64,000 nucleotides of DNA from Mycoplasma sp. E35C (GCF_019873825.1 NZ_CP068418.1:310001-374000); one strand, 5' to 3'. Positions 1-10,437 are shown, counted from the first letter of the stretch. Translations and numbers: made by a program. Notes: generated by a model not told the origin, from the sequence alone.

Positions 1-1311
1 GTTTGATTTCAACATGCGCCCCATTTCTTCCATCTTGCTTGATGCATTTTGTCAGTCTTTTAGTAATTTATTTAATTCTTCAACCTTACGACCAGAACCT
101 TTAATAATACGGTTTTTTCTAGAAGGTTCTCTGATTATTAATTTAGGATTTCGGCGTTCTTTTAATGTCATTGATGACATTAAAACTTTTCATACGTGAA
201 TTTTAGCAGTTGCTTCTTCAACACGATCTTCACTGATTTTATTAGAAATACCTGGAAGCATTTTAATGATTGAACCTAAACCTCCTAGTTTGGTAATTGA
301 TTCAGTTTGTTGTAATAAGTCTTCAAGATCCATTCTTCCTGATAGCATCTTTTCAAGACTTTTCATTGTGGTTTTTTCATCAATCACTTCGGTTGCTTTT
401 TCAGCCAAAGTCATAACGTCACCAAACCCAAGAATACGATCAGCAATTCTTTCTGGGTGGAATAGTTCGATTGCTTCAAGTTTTTCACCACTGGTTGAAA
501 ACTTAATTGGCACATTTAGTATTGAAGTTAATGATAAAGCAGCCCCTGCTCTGGCATCACTATCTAATTTGGTAATAATAATCCCACTTAGTTTTAAATA
601 ATCATTAAATTCAGTAGCAATATTAATGATCTCTTGACCAGATAAACCATCAACAACCAATAAGATTTCATCAGGATCAACGTTGTTACGGATATTAACC
701 AATTCATTCATTAATTCAACGTTAGTTTGTAATCGTCCAGCTGTATCATAAATGATCACATCAGCATTTTTTTGTTTGGCAACATCAATTGAGTTTCTTG
801 CTGTTTTAATCGGATCAGTTAATCCTTCATTATAAAACGGCATATCGATTTGATCAGCCAACGTATTTAATTGATCAATCGCAGCTGGACGATAAATATC
901 AAGACCAACTAATAAGCTATTTTTATTGTGTTGTTTTTGTAAGTATTTAGCAATCTTAGCAACCGTAGTAGTTTTCCCAGCCCCTTGTAACCCAACAAGC
1001 ATAATCTTAGATAATTTCTTATCAATCTTTAATGGTTGATTGGCCTTACCTAAAATATTTACTAATTCTTCTTTAATAATCTTTAAGAAATAAGCTTGGA
1101 CATCAGTTGATTTATCAATTGATTGGCCAATCGCTTTTTCTTTAATTGCTTTAATAAATGTCTTAACAACATTGATATTAACGTCAGCATCTAATAGTGC
1201 AATTCTGATCTCTCTTAATACTTCGGTTAAATCTTCTTCTTTAATAGTTTGTGCTAATAATCGTTTTTTTAACGACTTAGTCACAATTGATGAAATCATT
1301 GATTTAAGCAT
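1..1311 (-). CDS. ffh: Signal recognition particle protein Ffh (3' end outside window)
   Basis: Ffh is the SRP GTPase that binds 4.5S RNA and delivers ribosomes making membrane proteins to FtsY at the membrane. The visible 437 codons start MLKSMISSIVTKSLKK, an N domain, followed by the G domain with P-loop GLQGAGKTTT, DTAGRLQ and TKLDSDARAG. The C-terminal M domain is entered and contains KVLMSSMT, the RNA-binding region near IIKGSGR, and then the window edge. One UGA (at 190-192) is read as Trp just before the M domain; it is not a stop. The gene lies 3 bp downstream of tyrS on the same strand, so the two are probably co-transcribed. Only the last few residues are missing. Confidence 0.97.
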
Positions 1312-1314
1312 ATT

Positions 1315-2562
1315 CTAGTTCTTTCAAATAATTATGTAGTAATTCTTTTTACCTTTTTTAATAACAGTTAATTTTTCATGATTAGCTGGTTGATAAACTT
1401 GTTCATAATCACTAATCTTAACATCATTAATTTGGATTGATCCTTGAGTGATTAATTCACGGATAATTCTTTTAGAATCAGCAACTTTTGCTTGTAATAA
1501 TAAATCAATTATTTTAATTTGATTATTACGATCTAATTCAACTTTATCAAAGTTTGCAAAGACAACAAGTTTTTGTTCATCACTTAATTCATTAAGTTTG
1601 TTTTCAAACAGTGCTTGGTTCATTTTATGAACAATATCTAAATCTTCTTGTGAATGAATGAATTTAATTAAGTAATCAGCTAAATATTTTTGGGCAATTC
1701 TAGCTTTCTTGTTTTCTTGATGTTGTTTGATGATTTGATCTAATTCTTCTAACTTAACATCTAATACATAACGATAAATTAAATCAACAATAAAATCATC
1801 ATCTTGGTTGTAAATGTATTGCCAGATTTCATACGGATGGGTTAGTGACTTATCTAAATACAAAGCACCTTTTTCAGATTTACCAAACTTATTACCACTC
1901 GAATTAAGTAATAAATTAAAAGTAATACCACATAAGTATTGGGTATTTTCTTCACCGTGTTTTTTCTTGATTAAATCAATACCTGTTGTGATATTACCCC
2001 ATTGATCAGAACCACCACACTGAACTTGAACATCATATTGTTCATAAAGATGCAAGAAGTCATGTCCTTGAATGATGTTGTAAGAAAATTCTGCATAAGA
2101 AATTCCGTTTTCAATTCTTGAACGAATGAATTCTTTATCTAATAAATATGAAATATTAATTAATTTACCAGTATCACGTAAGAAATCTAAAACATTCATT
2201 GATTGATAAAAATCAATGTTGTTAATAATGTTAGCGTTTGTAAAACGCTCTAATTGAACTTTAATTTTTTTAGCATTTTCAAGGATTGTTTGTTTGGCTT
2301 GAATTTGGCGTTCATTAGCTTTACCACTTGGATCACCAATCAATCCAGTAGCACCACCAAGGATGGCATAAGTTTTAAAACCTAAGGTTTTAAAATATCT
2401 TAATGTGATGATTGGAATTAGATTACCTAAATGTAATGATTGACCGCTTGGATCAAAACCAACATAAACTCCTTTTTGGTTTTGTAATGCCAGTTTTAGT
2501 TTTTCTTCATTTGATATTTGTTTAATAATATTCCGTTTTTTAAGTTCAGTAATGAAATCCAT
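1315..2562 (-). CDS. tyrS: Tyrosyl-tRNA synthetase
   Basis: TyrRS charges tRNA-Tyr in the cytoplasm. The protein is 415 aa, the normal bacterial length. It has the class I HIGH-equivalent HLGN in GQSLHLGNLIP (about residue 45), the tyrosine-pocket segments QGHDFLHL and QCGGSDQWGN, and the KMSKS-equivalent KFGKS. A C-terminal S4-like RNA-binding domain ends the protein (RELITQGSIQINDVKISD). The true end is IIIWKN followed by TAG at 1315-1317; an earlier UGA codes Trp. A TATAAT box lies about 22 nt before the ATG. No T-box leader is seen, as expected in mollicutes. Confidence 0.97.
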
Positions 2563-2583
2563 ATAATATCTTTTGTTATCTCA

Positions 2584-2589
2584 ATTATA
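2584..2589 (-). promoter_or_regulatory. Putative -10 box of tyrS-ffh
   Basis: The minus strand reads TATAAT here, 21 nt upstream of the tyrS ATG, giving a leader of roughly 15 nt. No convincing -35 element is visible. Inferred from sequence and position only. Confidence 0.5.
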
Positions 2590-2725
2590 TTATTTAGTTA
2601 ATAATATAAGCTTTTAGCATTTATTAATGATGAATGAATAAGCAATGAAAATGATTAATAATTTTAAGAATAAATTTATCTTTAAAATCAAATATTAATT
2701 AGATGCTAAATTATTTAAATTTACC

Positions 2726-2748
2726 GTTGATTTTGTTTAAAAATCAAC
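2726..2748. other. Hairpin in glyA-tyrS intergenic gap
   Basis: GTTGATTTT and AAAATCAAC form a 9-bp perfect stem with a 5-nt loop. It lies in the 228-bp gap between glyA (ends 2791) and tyrS (starts 2562). No run of U follows on the minus strand, so it is at best a weak or atypical terminator for glyA. Nothing else is recognisable in the gap. Confidence 0.35.
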
Positions 2749-2790
2749 ATTTATTAGTTATTAAAAATAAATAATAAAGTTAATCATTAA

Positions 2791-4023
2791 TTAGTATTTT
2801 AAATCAGGATAAATTGGGTATTTATTTAATAAGTTTTTCACTTCAGATTTAACCTTATTAATAACACTAATTTCACCATTAGAAACAATAATTTGATCAA
2901 TTCAATCAGCAATTAATCTAAAGTCATCTTGATTTAATTTTCTTGTTGTCATCGCAGCTGTGCCCATTCGAATTCCACTTGGTGTTGTTGGTGTATTGAC
3001 ATCATAAGGGATCGTATTTTTATTGACAACAATTCCAGCATCATATAACCAGTTTTCAACAAGATTACCTGTGATCTTAAATTTAGAATACAGATCCAAA
3101 GTAAATAAATGGTTATCAGTTCCGTTAGCAATCACCTTATAACCCTTATCAAGAAATGCCTGACAAAAAGCTTTATTATTATCAATTACATTCTTAATAT
3201 ATGTCTTAAATTCTGGTTGTAATGCTTCTTCAAAAGCAATTGCTTTTGCTGCAATAATATGTTCTAATGGACCGCCTAATTCTCCAGGAAAGACAGCGCT
3301 ATCAATTTTTTTAATTAATTCTTCTTTATCTGTAAGAATAATACCACCCCTAGGTCCTCTTAATGTTTTGTGAGTTGTTGAAGTTACGATGTCACAATAA
3401 GGAACGGGGTTTTGGTGATAACCAGTAACAATTAATCCAGCAATATGAGCCACATCAGCCATCAATAATGCACCAACGTGATCAGCGATTTCTCTGAATT
3501 TTTTAAAATCAATTAATCTTGAATAATTAGATGCACCACAAACAATTAATTTTGGTTTGACTTCAATTGCTTTTTTTAGAATTGCATCATAATCTAATAG
3601 TTGGGTTTTTTCATCAACATTATAGTGATAAAAATCATAAATTTTTCCCGAAAAATTCACCTTAGCACCATGAGTTAAATGGCCACCGTCATTTAATCCC
3701 ATTGCTAAAACTTTATCACCTGGTTTTAAGACAGCTAAATAAGCAGCAGCATTAGCTGTTGATCCAGAATGAGCTTGAACATTAGCATGTTTAGCATTAA
3801 ACAATTGTTTTAAACGTTCGATGGCGATTGTTTCAATTTGATCAACGAACTCACAACCACCATAATAACGCTTACCAGGAATTCCTTCAGCATATTTATT
3901 AGTTAAAATTGAACCAGCTGCTTTTAATACATCCATTGAAACATAGTTTTCAGATGCAATTAGTTCAATATGATCACGTTGTCTTTGTAATTCGTGATTG
4001 ATTAAATCAATAATCTTATTCAT
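2791..4023 (-). CDS. glyA: Serine hydroxymethyltransferase
   Basis: GlyA is the PLP enzyme that interconverts serine and glycine and makes 5,10-methylene-THF. The protein is 410 aa. It starts with the helix containing [15 protein letters not shown] and has [15 protein letters not shown]. The PLP lysine lies in [14 protein letters not shown], and [11 protein letters not shown] holds the Asp that contacts the cofactor. A UGA-encoded Trp near the C-terminus (2902-2904) precedes the last 37 residues, which end in YPDLKY. The gene is divergent from rplM, and a TATAAT box lies 33 nt before its ATG. Confidence 0.97.
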
Positions 4024-4056
4024 TGCTTACTCTTTTAAAAGTTATAGATAAAGTTT

Positions 4057-4062
4057 ATTATA
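4057..4062 (-). promoter_or_regulatory. Putative -10 box of glyA
   Basis: The minus strand reads TATAAT, 33 nt upstream of the glyA ATG, in the divergent glyA/rplM region. On the plus strand the nearest rplM -10 candidate is TAAAAT at 4082-4087, so the two promoters would be back to back. Confidence 0.45.
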
Positions 4063-4102
4063 AATAATATGATATTTGTGGTAAAATTATTATGCTTTAT
4101 GT

Positions 4103-4122
4103 GATTTAGTGGCTTCTAAATC
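4103..4122 (+). promoter_or_regulatory. Hairpin in rplM leader (possible L13 autoregulatory site)
   Basis: GATTTAG and CTAAATC form a 7-bp perfect stem with a 6-nt loop, 54 nt before the rplM start. Ribosomal-protein L13 leaders that bind L13 are known in Firmicutes. Position and structure fit such a role, but the primary consensus was not checked, so this is inference. Confidence 0.35.
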
Positions 4123-4176
4123 ATATTTCAATGGGACCTCAAAACAAAGTAATTTATTTAAAGGTTATATATAGTA

Positions 4177-4620
4177 ATGCAAAAAACAACAATGCAAAAG
4201 CCAGTTGTTGCAACTAAAAACCGTAAGTGATATTTAGTTGATGCATCAGGTTTAGTATTAGGAAGATTAGCTGTTAAAGCTGCTAACTTACTAAGAGGTA
4301 AAAACAAATCTGACTTCACACCTAATGTTGATTGCGGTGATTATTTAATTATTTTAAATAGTGATAAAGTTGTTTTGACTGGTAACAAATTAGACGGTGA
4401 AAAGTGATACCGTCACTCAGGTTACATGGGTGGAATTAAATCACGAACTGGTCGTGAAATGGTTGAACATTATTCTGATCAATTATTGTATGACGCTATT
4501 AGAAGAATGCTACCAAAAAACCGTTTAGCTAAAGATATTCTTCGTAAGTTAAAGGTTTATAAAAACGATAAACATGAGCACGATGCTCAACAACCTACTA
4601 CATTGGACTGGAGTAAATAA
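4177..4620 (+). CDS. rplM: Ribosomal protein L13
   Basis: L13 is an early-assembly protein of the 50S subunit. The protein is 147 aa, the usual length. It has the N-terminal [17 protein letters not shown], the [15 protein letters not shown] segment, and the signature region RHSGYMGG with [20 protein letters not shown]. Two Trp codons are UGA. A second in-frame ATG occurs five codons downstream of the chosen start, so the exact N-terminus is uncertain by five residues. Its TAA overlaps the rpsI ATG by one base (TAATG), so translation of the pair is coupled. Confidence 0.96.
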
Positions 4621-5009
4621 TGGCTACAACTTTTAAAGGATTAGGAAGAAGAAAATCTTCAACTGCTATTGTTAAATTAACTCCAGGTTCTGGTAATTTA
4701 ATCGTTAATAGAAGAAAAGCAGAAGAATACTTCCCAAACAAAATCGTTATTCAAGATATGCGTCAACCATTAGAAGTTACTAAGACAGGTGATATCTATG
4801 ATATCAATGTTGTAGTATCTGGTGGTGGATTTACTGGTCAAGCTGGTGCAATTAGATTAGCAATTGCAAGAGCGCTAGTAAATATGAATCCCGATCTTAA
4901 AAAACAATTAAAACAACACAAGTTAGTAACTCGTGATGCTCGTGTTAAAGAACGTAAGAAATTCGGTCTTTACGGTGCGAGAAGAGCGCCTCAATTTACT
5001 AAGCGTTAG
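4620..5009 (+). CDS. rpsI: Ribosomal protein S9
   Basis: S9 is a small-subunit protein whose C-terminal tail reaches the P-site tRNA. The protein is 129 aa. The family features are [14 protein letters not shown] at the N-terminus, [20 protein letters not shown] in the middle, and the basic tail [15 protein letters not shown] ending in QFTKR. It is translationally coupled to rplM by the TAATG overlap, which is the conserved bacterial order. A rho-independent terminator follows 7 bp after the stop, closing this two-gene unit. Confidence 0.97.
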   Translation: MATTFKGLGRRKSSTAIVKLTPGSGNLIVNRRKAEEYFPNKIVIQDMRQPLEVTKTGDIYDINVVVSGGGFTGQAGAIRLAIARALVNMNPDLKKQLKQHKLVTRDARVKERKKFGLYGARRAPQFTKR

Positions 5010-5015
5010 AATAAT

Positions 5016-5046
5016 AAAATCCCTTATTTACGGGATTTTATTTTTA
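5016..5046 (+). terminator. Terminator of rplM-rpsI
   Basis: AAAATCCC and GGGATTTT form an 8-bp stem with an 8-nt loop, followed by a T-rich run. It sits directly after rpsI and before ispG. Confidence 0.85.
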
Positions 5047-5061
5047 TAAATCAACAATTTT

Positions 5062-6156
5062 ATGCATACTAGAACTAACACCAAAAAGGTTTTTGTTGGT
5101 GATGTCCAGATTGGTGGGCAAAACAAAATTGTGCTCCAATCAATGACAATTGCCAAAACGAAGAATGTCAATAAGTGTTTGAGTGAAATCAATGCTTTAG
5201 TCAAAGAAGGTGCTGATTTAGTTCGAATTGCGGTTTTTGATGAAGCTGATAAAAAAGCAATTAAAAAAGTTGTTGATAAAGCACCATGCCCGATTATTGC
5301 TGATATTCACTTTAATCCTGATTATGCGATTGCAGCCATTAAAGCAGGATGCAAAAAAGTCCGTTTAAATCCAGGAAACATTAAGTCTAAAGAAAAACTT
5401 AAAGAAATTTGCTTGTTAGCAAAACAACACAATATCCCGATCAGGGTTGGTGTTAATTCTGGATCAATTCCATCTGACTTAATGCGTGAGCATGGTGTTA
5501 GTGCAAAAGCAATGATCATCGCAGCCCAACGCTATATCAGAATGTTAAAGCGCTTTGATTTTGATGATATTGTGATTTCACTAAAAACTTCAAGTGCTTT
5601 ATTAAGTATGGAAGTTTATGAACTGGGTGCAAAAAAGTTTAATTACCCCTTACATTTAGGCATCACAGAAGCGGGCACATTAATTAATGGCACAATTAAA
5701 TCAGTAGCTGGATTAACGCCATTATTATTAAAAGGCATTGGTGATACAATCAGAATTTCGTTATCAACCAACCCGGTTGATGAAATTAAGGTTGCTAAAA
5801 AAATGCTTAATTCACTTGGGTTATATGACAATCTAGTTGATGTTGTGGCTTGTCCGACTTGTGGAAGACTCAACTTTGATTTATTCAAAGTTGTTAATGA
5901 AGTTGAAAGCTTTGTTAAAGACCTGCAATTTCCATTAAAAGTATCAATTCTTGGTTGTTCAGTTAATGGTCCAGGAGAAGCAAAAGAAGCTGATATTGGG
6001 ATTGCTGGTGGTAAATCTGAAGGGATTATTTTTAAAAAAGGCGTCGTTGTTAAATCTGTAAAACAAGAATATCTGGTTGATGAATTAAAACGCATGATTT
6101 TAGAAGAATATGAAAACTTTAAAACCAAAAAAATAAGTAAGAGAAAGGACGAATAA
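5062..6156 (+). CDS. ispG: 4-hydroxy-3-methylbut-2-enyl diphosphate synthase (IspG/GcpE)
   Basis: IspG is the [4Fe-4S] enzyme that converts MEcPP to HMBPP in the MEP isoprenoid pathway. The 364-aa protein has the TIM-barrel half with VLQSMTIAKTKN, ADIHFNPDYAI and VRLNPGNI. It also has the C-terminal cluster domain with the expected ligands: C264 and C267 in VACPTCGR, C299 in GCSVNGPGE, and the following Glu. All key residues are intact, so it should be active. The ATG lies only ~16 nt after the rpsI terminator and has no clear Shine-Dalgarno; a leaderless or very short leader is possible. upp follows after 6 bp. No other MEP gene is in the window. The pathway is absent from the smallest mycoplasmas, so its presence is informative about lineage. 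Confidence 0.95.
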   Translation: MHTRTNTKKVFVGDVQIGGQNKIVLQSMTIAKTKNVNKCLSEINALVKEGADLVRIAVFDEADKKAIKKVVDKAPCPIIADIHFNPDYAIAAIKAGCKKVRLNPGNIKSKEKLKEICLLAKQHNIPIRVGVNSGSIPSDLMREHGVSAKAMIIAAQRYIRMLKRFDFDDIVISLKTSSALLSMEVYELGAKKFNYPLHLGITEAGTLINGTIKSVAGLTPLLLKGIGDTIRISLSTNPVDEIKVAKKMLNSLGLYDNLVDVVACPTCGRLNFDLFKVVNEVESFVKDLQFPLKVSILGCSVNGPGEAKEADIGIAGGKSEGIIFKKGVVVKSVKQEYLVDELKRMILEEYENFKTKKISKRKDE

Positions 6157-6162
6157 TAATTT

Positions 6163-6786
6163 ATGAAAAACTTTATTTTTAATCACCCATTAATTTCGGA
6201 TAAATTAACAAGAATGCGTGATGTTAATACTGATTATTATTTTTTCAAACAATTATTAACTGAAATCACTTCATTGATGATGTATGAAGTTGCCAGAGAT
6301 TATGAATTAGAAGAAATTACAGTAACAACCCCCTTAACAACAACTAAGGCTAAAAAATTAAAACAAAATTTTGTAATTGTGCCAATACTAAGAGCAGGAT
6401 TAGGAATGGTTGATGGGGTGAATAGCATCTTACCAACAGCAAGAGTAGGTCATATTGGTTTATACCGTGATGAAACAACGTTCAAGCCAGTTGAATATTA
6501 TGCAAAATTCCCTGAAACGATGTCAAATGCTGATGTGATTGTATTAGATCCAATGTTAGCCACTGGTTCATCAGTTGTTAAAGCGATTGAAATGATCAAA
6601 AAACACAAGCCAAAATCAATTAAATACATGGGATTATTGGGTGCTCCTGAAGGGTTAAAAGTATTAAACCAAGCTCATCCTGATGTTGATGTTTATTTAG
6701 CTTGCTTAGATGAAAAACTGAATGAAGATAATTACATTTATCCAGGTCTAGGCGATGCTGGTGATCGTATTTTTGGAACAAAATAG
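6163..6786 (+). CDS. upp: Uracil phosphoribosyltransferase
   Basis: Upp salvages uracil with PRPP to give UMP, an essential route in organisms without pyrimidine synthesis. The 207-aa protein has the PRTase features: VPILRAGLGMVDG, HIGLYRDE, and the PRPP-binding loop VIVLDPMLATGSS with the uracil-binding YIYPGLGDAGDRIFGT at the C-terminus. It sits 6 bp after ispG with a GAAAGGA ribosome-binding site inside the end of ispG, so the two probably share a transcript. Confidence 0.97.
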   Translation: MKNFIFNHPLISDKLTRMRDVNTDYYFFKQLLTEITSLMMYEVARDYELEEITVTTPLTTTKAKKLKQNFVIVPILRAGLGMVDGVNSILPTARVGHIGLYRDETTFKPVEYYAKFPETMSNADVIVLDPMLATGSSVVKAIEMIKKHKPKSIKYMGLLGAPEGLKVLNQAHPDVDVYLACLDEKLNEDNYIYPGLGDAGDRIFGTK

Positions 6787-6909
6787 TGATTTTTAATAAC
6801 CTTGTTTTTTATTCTTAAAAAACTATTCTTACTATGTTATTATTAATTATTACTTAGCTTATTTTTAAAATAGGTTTATTGGTTTATTTATTCATTCACA
6901 CTAATCTTC

Positions 6910-8523
6910 ATGCCTAAAAAATGATTTAAACTATCTTTTTTACTTTCAGGTTTAGCTGTTGTTTCAGTTAGTGTTTCTTCATGTGGATTTTTTTCTTTTT
7001 CAGATTTTGATCCTGGTTCTTTACCATCTGTTAATACCCAAAAAATCGTCACTGAAATTCCTAACCAAAACTACCAAAAAATCCATGATTTATCATTCAG
7101 TTTTGAGTTTAACAATACTGGTGGATACAACCCATCAAGACATTTAGCTAACCCAGAACAAAACCTTTCACAAGCATACCAAGTTTATGGAACTGGTTGG
7201 TTGTTTGATTGACAAAAACCTGATGCTGATCTTAATGATCAAAGAGCAACATGAACAGGATATTTTGCTACGAACTTACACGTTGCAGAAGCTTTACTAA
7301 ACCCTTGGGATAATGAAAAATATCGCCCATCTTGATATGATCGTGTTCCGAATAGTGAATGATTAAAAATGCCAAATGAATCTGATCGTATGGATCATAC
7401 CCTTTATTTCAATTTAGGTAAATGAACTAACGATTCAGATGATCGAATTGAAAATAAAAAAATGAGTTACTTACCAATCAGTAACTTACCAAAAACCGTT
7501 TATACAGCAACCAATTTTTTCAAAGAAGAATACAAACCAAATTGGTTAGGTGAAATTGAAAGAAATAATCCAAATATTCGTGAATATGTTGATTTTGCTG
7601 TTATTTCAATTACATTAGATTTAAGTTATAGTTTTGATATTTTTGGTAATAAAAAATACAACCAACAACGTGAATATGAAATTTATAATAAATGGATTGT
7701 TCCAGCCAAAGAAATTATCAAATCATCATGATCAAATGATCATTTAGAATCAGAAAATGATCATAAGCAAAAAGCAACATTAAAAACGGGACTTTTTGAT
7801 CGCACAGATTATACAAGTGCTGAAAATGATTTATCTAAAATGCGCGTCTTTTTAGGTGGTTATCCTTATTATGCTGGTTGAACAAGACCGAGATATCTAA
7901 AAAACACTGTGCGTAGTCAAGTGGGCGATTATCAATACCGTAACTATGGAATTAGTGTTAATACCAACGGTTCGCCAGGTTGAACAATTAATGCTTCAAA
8001 ATTATCAAATGATATTGCTGGTCAACCATTAAATACTGATTCAATAATCTCAGCTAACAGCGGAATTAGACGGGGAATTTATAATGCCAGTAATGCTACT
8101 AATTTCATGTTAGTTTATCGTAATACTAAATACAAACAATATGGTTATGGATATGTGATAGAAAACTCTAATCTATCAGCTGGATCATCAGGTTCAATGG
8201 CATTAACCAAACAAGATAAAGTGTTAGGAATTTATTTTGGAACCCTAGCCACTTCAAAAGAACAAGAAGCTACTTTTGGTTTAGTTGCTGCTTTATACAA
8301 TCCTAGCCAAATTAGTGTGACAACAAGAACCAATGATGGTATTGAAAACAGCAGAATCTTACCTTATGATCTAATCTTTGGTAATAACATTATGTCTGAT
8401 CGTTATGGTTCATACCGATCATCAATTAGAACTCTTAATCTAAATACCCAAATGTTTGATCTTGTTGATAATTTCCATCATCCAATCCAAGAAGATGAAG
8501 AACCAATCAATGATTGAGCTTAA
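6910..8523 (+). CDS. Lipoprotein with DUF31 / MIP-type serine peptidase domain
   Basis: This is a 537-aa predicted surface lipoprotein. It has a signal peptide with lipobox VSSC (lipidation at C25) and a chymotrypsin-like peptidase domain of the DUF31 family. The triad can be placed by eye: His124 in FATNLHVAEA, Asp228 in REYVDFAVISI, and Ser427 in AGSSGSMAL (GxSG-type). The family includes the mycoplasma immunoglobulin protease MIP, which cleaves antibody held by MIB. Whether this copy cleaves antibody is unknown, and no MIB-like partner is adjacent. Nine or more Trp codons are UGA, so the gene looks broken under the standard code but is open. It is monocistronic, with a strong terminator after it. 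Confidence 0.85.
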
Positions 8524-8558
8524 TTTTTGTTAAATTAAATTCTTTAAAAATAGCAAAT

Positions 8559-8598
8559 AATAATCTGATTTTATTAGTTAAAAATCAGATTATTTTTT
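8559..8598 (+). terminator. Terminator after DUF31 lipoprotein
   Basis: AATAATCTGATTTT and AAAATCAGATTATT form a 14-bp perfect stem with an 8-nt loop, followed by a run of T. It separates the lipoprotein gene from the atp operon promoter. Confidence 0.9.
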
Positions 8599-8646
8599 AT
8601 CTTAAATTAATTATGATAATTATCGCTTTACAAAAATAAATAAGCG

Positions 8647-8652
8647 TATAAT
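8647..8652 (+). promoter_or_regulatory. Putative -10 box of the atp operon
   Basis: TATAAT lies 47 nt upstream of the first atp-operon start. TTTACA at 8627-8632 could be a -35 element, although the 14-bp spacing is short. Confidence 0.55.
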
Positions 8653-8699
8653 TTAAGAGTTCTTTTTTAAAAATAAATAGATAAAGAACACAACATAAA

Positions 8700-9209
8700 A
8701 TGGTTGTTAGTAAGAAAACGATAATTTATAACCTATCGATTTTTAATCTTTCTTCACTATTAATCTTGATTATTTTAATGATTGTGTGAAGTCAAAAATT
8801 GATCGGAATTCAAGTAATTTATGCAAGTTTAATTACGATTGTTTTTTGTAATATCAACTTAGTAATTGGCTTATTCTTACCGAACAAAATTACCAAGATG
8901 TCATCAAAATTGACATTAAATCAACTAAAAAGTGTGCGTTTTGGTTTTTTTATGTTGGGCATTCTAACCGTTGGCTCGCGGATTATTTGGTTTGTAATTC
9001 CAATCATCATGATTGGCATTATCAATAACTGGGAAATTCAAGGTGAAATTTTTAACGTTTTACCAGCACTGATTTGACCATTATTATTGTTAGCTACTCA
9101 TATCTTTGTCAATTACTGATTGATTAATAAAGAACTAAAAGAACAAAACCGTCTTAAGGAATTAAATAAAAATGTTGCCACAGGAGATAGTCTTCAAGAA
9201 CCTTTCTAG
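8700..9209 (+). CDS. AtpI-like membrane protein, first gene of atp operon
   Basis: This 169-aa protein has about four hydrophobic segments (roughly residues 14-30, 38-58, 76-104 and 120-140). It lies immediately upstream of atpB, the position of the I subunit (an Fo c-ring assembly factor) in most bacteria and of a similar small membrane protein in M. genitalium. Sequence similarity to AtpI is weak by eye, so the assignment rests mainly on position and topology. Its 3' end overlaps the preferred atpB start by 38 bp. Confidence 0.75.
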
Positions 9210-10050
9210 TGAGCAGATGGATATTCAAAACCTACTAGGAGCAAAACCCCTAGAAAACCTCGAATGAACGCCGTTCATTCCCACTGCTCATGTCTTAAGT
9301 ATCTTCTTAGTGTTAATCACAATTGCAATATTAACAGTTGTTTATTACTTAAAGATTAAAAAACTCGATCCAATACAACCACCAACTGGCTATGTGTTGA
9401 TCGTTCAGTTGTTAATCTTGCAATTTGAAAACATTACAGTCGATTTACTAGGCGAAAAAAATAAAAAGCTAACGCCACTGTTTATAACAATATTCTTATA
9501 TATTATGGTCAGCAACTTGATTTCATTAGTCGGGGGAATTGCTGCACCAACATCATCTTCAACTGTAACTTTTTCATTGGGATTGATGTCATTTATTGGA
9601 ACGGTGATCATTGGCTTAAAATACCAAAAACTGGCTTATTTTAACGAGTTTTTTGTAAAAATCAAAATCAAAAATAAGCACATTCCAGTTTTACCAAACC
9701 CACTAAATATGATTGGTTGAGTTGCTCCATTATTATCAATCTCATTACGGTTATGGGGTAATATCTTGGCTGGTTCAATCTTCATCGCATTATTATATAG
9801 TGTGTTTAGAACCTTCTTTACATTAGGTAGTCCTGATGCGTTTAGTGGTGGATTGATTGCTGGGTCAATTGTTGGTGGATTAATCGTGCCAGTATTCCAT
9901 GTTTATTTTGACATCTTGATCGCGATTATTCAGGCATTCGTTTTTGTAATGTTGATGCTGACATACTGATCACAACCAATTAAAGAATCTGAACGAGCAA
10001 AAGCTGAAAAACAAGAACAAATTAATGCAAAACTGAATTTGAACAGATAA
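9172..10050 (+). CDS. atpB: F1Fo ATP synthase subunit a
   Basis: Subunit a forms the proton half-channels beside the c-ring. The protein is 292 aa with multiple membrane helices. The essential arginine of helix 4 is R193 in SISLRLWGNILAG, and a last helix AIIQAFVFVMLMLTYW is conserved. The start chosen is ATG at 9172, inside the preceding gene, with AAGGA about 12 nt upstream. ATG at 9217, in frame and after that gene's stop, is the alternative and would shorten the protein by 15 residues. The C-terminus carries a charged tail (ESERAKAEKQEQ). Confidence 0.94.
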
Positions 10051-10122
10051 CTAATTGAAATCAAAACAATTAAAAAATAAAGCTTTTAGAATATAGCTAT
10101 TAACAATTAAGGAAAGATAACA

Positions 10123-10437
10123 ATGAACGTTTTATTAATAATTCATGATTTAATTACTCACGCTGGTGAAGCTAATAACACTGGAAGTGGCACTAGCACT
10201 GGCAATTTTGACAACCGTCTAGGTGCTTATATCGGTGCTGGTATGGCCATGGTTGCAGCTGCTGGGGTAGGTGCTGGTCAAGGGATTACGGCTGGGATGT
10301 GTGCAGCAGCAGCCGCTAGAAATCCTGAATTAATGCCAAAAATTAACATGTTCTGAATTGTTGGTTCAGCGATCTCAGAATCAAGTGCGATTTATGCTTT
10401 AATTATTGCTTTCATTTTAATCTTCGTGGCTAAATAG
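10123..10437 (+). CDS. atpE: F1Fo ATP synthase subunit c
   Basis: This is the c-ring proteolipid. The protein is 104 aa, longer than the ~80 aa norm because of a 30-residue N-terminal extension rich in Thr, Ser, Asn and Gly before helix 1. Helix 1 is glycine/alanine rich (YIGAGMAMVAAAGVGAGQG) and is followed by the polar loop AARNPELMPK. Helix 2 has the ion-binding carboxylate E86 in AISESSAIYAL. A ribosome-binding site (GGAAAG) precedes the ATG. The extension may be a signal-like leader, as in other mycoplasma c subunits. Confidence 0.95.

Noticed and set aside
5643-6128. Long minus-strand frame inside ispG
   Set aside because: It is a shadow of ispG with no start signal and no recognisable domain.
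6910-8523. Apparent frameshifted or broken lipoprotein gene
   Set aside because: The breaks are UGA codons read as Trp; the single frame is open from 6910 to 8523.
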